8,585 nt of DNA, from the NCBI GenBank assembly GCA_024699575.1, contig JAILPF010000096.1, positions 1-8,585 of the forward strand, given 5' to 3'. Source of the stretch: Acetatifactor sp. (GTDB taxonomy: Bacteria; Bacillota; Clostridia; Lachnospirales; Lachnospiraceae). Positions 5,352 to 8,585 of the stretch are shown here, piece by piece (position 1 is the stretch's first letter; each line of letters opens with the position of its first letter). The position numbers were made by a program, and so were the translations under genes. The notes under the pieces were generated by a model. That model ran no database searches, had not been told where the DNA came from, and was given only the letters and a program-made list of their open reading frames with translations.

Positions 5352-6332
5352 ATGGTCAAAATTAAGGATGTGGCGGAGCGGGCACAGGTTTCCCCGGCTA
5401 CTGTTTCCAATGTGCTGAACGGCAGGAGTAATGTGGGAGAAGAGACCAGACAGCGAGTGCTGGAGATCTGTAAGGAATTGGATTACCAGCCCAATCTTTC
5501 AGGAAAATCCTTAAAAACGGGTGATAATCATACCATCCTTTTTAACTTCAGCGATTTTGATAGAGAGTTTTATTTGAAAATTATTCAGGGAATCAGCGAC
5601 TATGCCTACTCCAAAGACTACGATCTTCTGATATGTACGAATAAAAGCTCTGAGAAATATATGAACAAGACATTCACCAGCGGATGCATCATGCTGGATG
5701 GCAAGTGCAGCAACAGTTTGTTGATGCGGAAATCTGCCGAAAAATATCCAATGATTATTCTGGACAGAGTGATTGAGGCACCCTATTTGAAAAGCCTGGT
5801 GATTGATAATTATTCGGCTCAGCGGGAACTGATGGAGGAACTAATTCGCGCGGGTTACCGTAAATTTGCGTATATTTCCGGCGTGGATGGGGAAGATACT
5901 CAGCAGAGGTATCGAGCGTTTCGGGACGCTTTGGACGAACATCAGATTGAATTCAAGCGGGAAAATTATTTTAGCGGTGATTATCGGGAAAAGAGTGGAT
6001 ACCGGATAGCAAAGCTTTTGATGCTGTCAGAGAATCTGCCGGATATTCTGGTGTGTGCAAATGACAATATGGCAATCGGTGCCATTAAGGCTTTTCGTGC
6101 CGAGGGAATCCGGGTACCGGAAGACATATCGGTTTGTGGATTTGATGATACGGAAGCTGCCAAGATGCTGGAGTTAACTACAGTGACGATTCCCAATTAT
6201 GAGCGGGGATATCTGGCGGCACAGTATTTGCTGGAAAATATAGACGGCGCAGAGAACTACGATACATTTCGGATTTCCGCGAAAGTGAAGTGGAGAAAAA
6301 CCACGTTGCGTAGCATAGAGACAAAATTTTAA
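5352..6332 (+). CDS. LacI-family transcriptional regulator
   Basis: A 326-residue regulator with the typical N-terminal LacI helix-turn-helix (residues 3-28, KIKDVAERAQVSPATVSNVLNG), the hinge helix with YQPNLSGKSLKTG (45-57), and a periplasmic-binding-protein-like effector domain (about 60-320) carrying ILDRVI, VCANDNMAIGAIKA and EDISVCGFDD. The inducer is probably a sugar but cannot be read from the sequence. The ATG at 5352 has GGAGG nine bases upstream and starts just before the DNA-binding domain. The in-frame ATG at 5301 lies within the -10 region and would add 17 residues foreign to the family, so I reject it. It converges on a secreted GH5-type hydrolase, making that enzyme a plausible target. 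The C-terminal end KVKWRKTTLR stands where many members have a R-x-S-T motif. Length is usual for the family. Confidence 0.9.
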   Translation: MVKIKDVAERAQVSPATVSNVLNGRSNVGEETRQRVLEICKELDYQPNLSGKSLKTGDNHTILFNFSDFDREFYLKIIQGISDYAYSKDYDLLICTNKSSEKYMNKTFTSGCIMLDGKCSNSLLMRKSAEKYPMIILDRVIEAPYLKSLVIDNYSAQRELMEELIRAGYRKFAYISGVDGEDTQQRYRAFRDALDEHQIEFKRENYFSGDYREKSGYRIAKLLMLSENLPDILVCANDNMAIGAIKAFRAEGIRVPEDISVCGFDDTEAAKMLELTTVTIPNYERGYLAAQYLLENIDGAENYDTFRISAKVKWRKTTLRSIETKF

Positions 6333-6340
6333 ATAACGAT

Positions 6341-6382
6341 GAAAAAGACAGGAGAGGAACCGATGAAGGTTACCTCTCCTGT
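6341..6382 (-). terminator. Terminator of the glycoside hydrolase gene
   Basis: A stem of ACAGGAGAGG (6348-6357) with CCTCTCCTGT (6373-6382) is extended by AACC/GGTT across a one-base bulge around the loop GATGAA. Read on the - strand it is followed by TCTTTTTC (the complement of 6340-6347), making it an intrinsic terminator for the hydrolase. On the + strand no T-run follows, so termination of the LacI-family transcript here would be weaker. Confidence 0.75.
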
Positions 6383-6404
6383 TGTATAGTAAAAAGGTTT
6401 GGGG

Positions 6405-8534
6405 TTAGCTGACATTTCGCCAATATACATTAAGCTCTTTCATGGCCCACCATTTATCCTTCGAACCTGTCAGAGTGATCCGAAGATACCTTGACCGCTC
6501 AGGTTGCGCAGGGAGAAGAACCATTTTGGCTCCGAATCCAATATCGACATTGTTCAGTACCACTTCTGTAAAGTTGATACCGTCGTCGGATTTTTCCACC
6601 TTATAGTAGCCGGGATAATCCTCTCCGGAAGAGAGCATTTCGATTTTGTCATAATTTTCGGCTTGCCCGAAATCGACGGTAATTGATTGCCCGGATGCCT
6701 GCAGAGTACCGGAACTCCACATGGTGTCGGTTGATCCATCAATCATATAGCTGACCGGATTAGAGCTGTTTGTGTTGGTGGCAGATACAGACCAATTATT
6801 TCGTGACAAAGCAACATAAGGGTAGTTGGTACTTCCGTCGGCGCGGGCAGAGACAATGTTGATCAACGGTGTATTTGCACTAAAAGAGGTGGAAGTCCCT
6901 GTTCCGGCCCAAATGGAAGCGATTTGAGCGTAGGAATCATGCATAATATCCGGTTCGGCACCGGTATAGTTATTGTAATATCCCCAATTTCCGCCACCGC
7001 CTTCAAATTTGGTGCCGCGGACTTTGTAACACCAGTTGGTCCAGGATACTTTATTTCGATTCATGTCGGAAAGAAAATCATCCCAAACATCATTAAAATA
7101 ATAGAGGCAGAATTCCCCTGCAAGGATTGGAATATTCCAGGTTTGCTGGATATTGCTAAGGGTGGAAACGGTGTTGTTTGCCAATGCTTTCTGGCTATCC
7201 CAGCTTGTCGCGTTGGACATATCGTAGGGATGTTTTTCGAACATATAATTTGTCCAGTTTTGGCGTTCAGGACGATTCTGGGCAATGCTCCAGTCCCCGA
7301 ATTCTTCGAAAATAACAATATGATTGGGGTCGTTTGTACGAACCGTATTGTAGATTTCGTTGTAGAACCAATATTTTGTTCCGTCCAGATGATCATCCGG
7401 TGAAAAGCTTAAGACAGGTTCATTTAAAAGTCCGTATGCTGCTACAGTCGGATTGTTTTTGTAACGGTCGGAAAGCGCTGCCCAGATGTTCAAAGTAACC
7501 TGACGGTTCCAGTCGACAGCGTTGGCGTCTCCAACAAATAATTCTGTCGGAATGGTACCGGCCTGTCCGCTGCTTGCCCAACCGTTGGCGCCTCCGGGTG
7601 CACCGTGAAAGTCAATTAATACATAGATGCCATATTGAGCGCATTCATTTAACAACCAGTCAAGTTTGGCAAAACCACTGTTTGAGTCGGAGCGCAGAGT
7701 TCCGTCTTTTAATGCAAAGTCCATCCAGTAGACAGGAACTCGTACAAAATTCATGTTCATAGATGCGATATGCGCGATATCTTCCGAGGTGATCCAATGG
7801 GATTGGAATTCGCCGATTAATTGGTTGGCCTGTGTTTCGCCGAAGCGTCGGATGAGATTGTTGCGGACAGAGTACTCATCGGACATGCATAAGCTGATGT
7901 TGCCGACAGCCCAATACTGTCCGTACTCGGATGCTCTTGAGGGTTTGACTGCAATGTATTTTGCTGTTTGTTCCCCTGTTTTGATTGTTACAATACCGGA
8001 TTGGACTTTGCTTTCGTCAATTGTTAAATCCGTCACCTGATGCCAGTCTGAGGAACCGTCCGTGCTGATCCAAACGATACCGCCGCGTAAATAGTCTCCT
8101 GTGTGGTCAGGATCTGTTTCTACAACAATGGTATCAAAGGTTCTGGCCTTGTCCAACACGATCTTCAGCTCCATGTTGTCGTTGCCCTGAGCGCAATCTG
8201 ACTGCCAATAGGTGGATAAATTGTTCGTGGTAATTCCGTTGGCAGTTGTTGTGTCATTAGAAAATTCGGCTGTGTGGGATCCGTTGGAGCAGCTTGCAAT
8301 CACCTGCGTTATAAAAGAATGATCCAATTCGCCGGAGCCTAAGGGCGACAGCCAGCCCTCCTGCATCAACCATCCGCCGAGGTTGGTTCCGCGAAGCGTT
8401 ATTTGTTCCCCCTGCGCATTCACAATTCGGTTTCCGTCTGTGTGGAGCAGCGAGGGAGTACCCTGGGCGTGCACTTCCTTTGAGGGAAGGGCTATGGATC
8501 CCACGCAAAGCAGAAGCGAAAGAATGCAACACAT
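6405..8534 (-). CDS. Secreted GH5 beta-glucanase-like enzyme with two discoidin-like domains
   Basis: A 709-residue secreted glycoside hydrolase. A hydrophobic signal segment (about 1-24, ending near VHAQG) is followed by LRGTNLGGWLMQEGWLSP (47-64), close to the opening of GH5 exo-beta-1,3-glucanases. A discoidin (F5/8 type C, CBM32-like) domain is inserted at about 66-218. The barrel then resumes with NFVRVPVYW (Arg265), DFHGAPGGANG (His310), YGLLNEP with acid/base Glu372, and LAGEF with nucleophile Glu474, ending near 545. A second discoidin-like domain fills about 565-708, with DGSTDTMWSSG, SITVDFG and a KELNVYW ending. The likely substrate is a beta-glucan, perhaps beta-1,3-linked; specificity is not proved. 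The ATG used here lacks a ribosome binding site and its signal peptide lacks positive charges. The well-placed ATG at 8551 is one base out of frame (see the separate entry). Confidence 0.82.
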   Translation of the reverse strand: MCCILSLLLCVGSIALPSKEVHAQGTPSLLHTDGNRIVNAQGEQITLRGTNLGGWLMQEGWLSPLGSGELDHSFITQVIASCSNGSHTAEFSNDTTTANGITTNNLSTYWQSDCAQGNDNMELKIVLDKARTFDTIVVETDPDHTGDYLRGGIVWISTDGSSDWHQVTDLTIDESKVQSGIVTIKTGEQTAKYIAVKPSRASEYGQYWAVGNISLCMSDEYSVRNNLIRRFGETQANQLIGEFQSHWITSEDIAHIASMNMNFVRVPVYWMDFALKDGTLRSDSNSGFAKLDWLLNECAQYGIYVLIDFHGAPGGANGWASSGQAGTIPTELFVGDANAVDWNRQVTLNIWAALSDRYKNNPTVAAYGLLNEPVLSFSPDDHLDGTKYWFYNEIYNTVRTNDPNHIVIFEEFGDWSIAQNRPERQNWTNYMFEKHPYDMSNATSWDSQKALANNTVSTLSNIQQTWNIPILAGEFCLYYFNDVWDDFLSDMNRNKVSWTNWCYKVRGTKFEGGGGNWGYYNNYTGAEPDIMHDSYAQIASIWAGTGTSTSFSANTPLINIVSARADGSTNYPYVALSRNNWSVSATNTNSSNPVSYMIDGSTDTMWSSGTLQASGQSITVDFGQAENYDKIEMLSSGEDYPGYYKVEKSDDGINFTEVVLNNVDIGFGAKMVLLPAQPERSRYLRITLTGSKDKWWAMKELNVYWRNVS

Positions 8535-8551
8535 TGTTTTTTTGCTTTCAT
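8492..8551 (-). other. Frameshifted true start of the hydrolase gene at an A7 tract
   Basis: On the - strand AAGGAG (8564-8559) lies seven bases before an ATG at 8551, an ideal start. That frame reads MKAKKQ and stops at a TAG after 19 codons (8494-8492). One more A in the run at 8543-8537 (eight in place of seven) would give MKAKKTMCCILSLLLC, a textbook signal peptide with a basic N-terminus, in frame with all 709 codons of the hydrolase. The sequence as given therefore looks like a single-base deletion in a homopolymer. Confidence 0.75.
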
Positions 8552-8558
8552 AAAGATT

Positions 8559-8583
8559 CTCCTTTTCTTTTTTTTCTACTATA
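8559..8583 (-). promoter_or_regulatory. -10-like element and ribosome binding site of the hydrolase gene
   Basis: Read on the - strand, TATAGT (8583-8578) matches TATAAT at five of six positions and is followed by an A-rich leader of about 20 bases and AAGGAG (8564-8559). The matching -35 would lie beyond the window edge, so the promoter cannot be confirmed here. Confidence 0.4.
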
Positions 8584-8585
8584 AC

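Noticed and set aside
6924..7403. Plus-strand ORF of 159 codons inside the hydrolase gene, and similar antisense ORFs at 1128-1607, 1930-2394 and 2961-3440
   Set aside because: They are shadows of well-supported genes on the other strand, with no recognisable domains, and they lie across conserved coding frames.

Overview
The window looks like a chromosomal stretch from a gut-type Firmicute, most likely a Clostridia/Lachnospiraceae relative. This is an inference from strong AGGAGG-type ribosome binding sites, short intergenic gaps, moderate GC and the protein types present; no rRNA or other taxonomic marker is available. I see no tRNA, rRNA, CRISPR array, insertion sequence or phage gene.

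Left edge (1-425): the last 61 codons of an Lsa/CplR-like ABC-F ATPase (ribosome protection type), then a hairpin-rich non-coding stretch of about 237 bases. It holds a strong stem-loop over the ABC-F stop codon, a second stem-loop, and a promoter region with TGCAA boxes repeated every 21 bp.

Operon A (426-3407, + strand, gaps of 10-16 bases, closed by a clear intrinsic terminator at 3419-3457): an XRE-type DNA-binding domain fused to a six-helix membrane region, a ThuA-like protein, a short-chain dehydrogenase (SDR), and a second SDR-like protein that has lost the glycine-rich cofactor motif and the catalytic Ser and Lys. The last two look like a tandem duplication in which one copy became a pseudoenzyme.

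Operon B (about 3457-5256, + strand, overlapping genes): an ECF-type sigma factor, a small single-span membrane protein that is probably its anti-sigma factor, and two multi-span membrane proteins of the kind linked to envelope-stress modules. Its promoter has an ECF-like shape, suggesting autoregulation, and the sigma gene has an unusual translation start.

Right part (5257-8585): a LacI-family regulator whose promoter is flanked by a perfect 10-bp inverted repeat, facing a large secreted glycoside hydrolase on the - strand. The hydrolase has a GH5 exo-beta-1,3-glucanase-like barrel with a discoidin-like domain inserted near its N-terminus and another at the C-terminus. Its well-placed ribosome binding site and ATG are one base out of frame with the rest of the gene, across a run of seven A: a sequencing error, a disabling mutation, or a slippage switch. 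A hairpin followed by a T-run on the - strand ends the hydrolase transcript between the two convergent genes.

The strongest candidates for something new are the A-tract frameshift, the SDR/pseudo-SDR pair in an operon with a membrane-anchored regulator, and the phased boxes upstream of that regulator.
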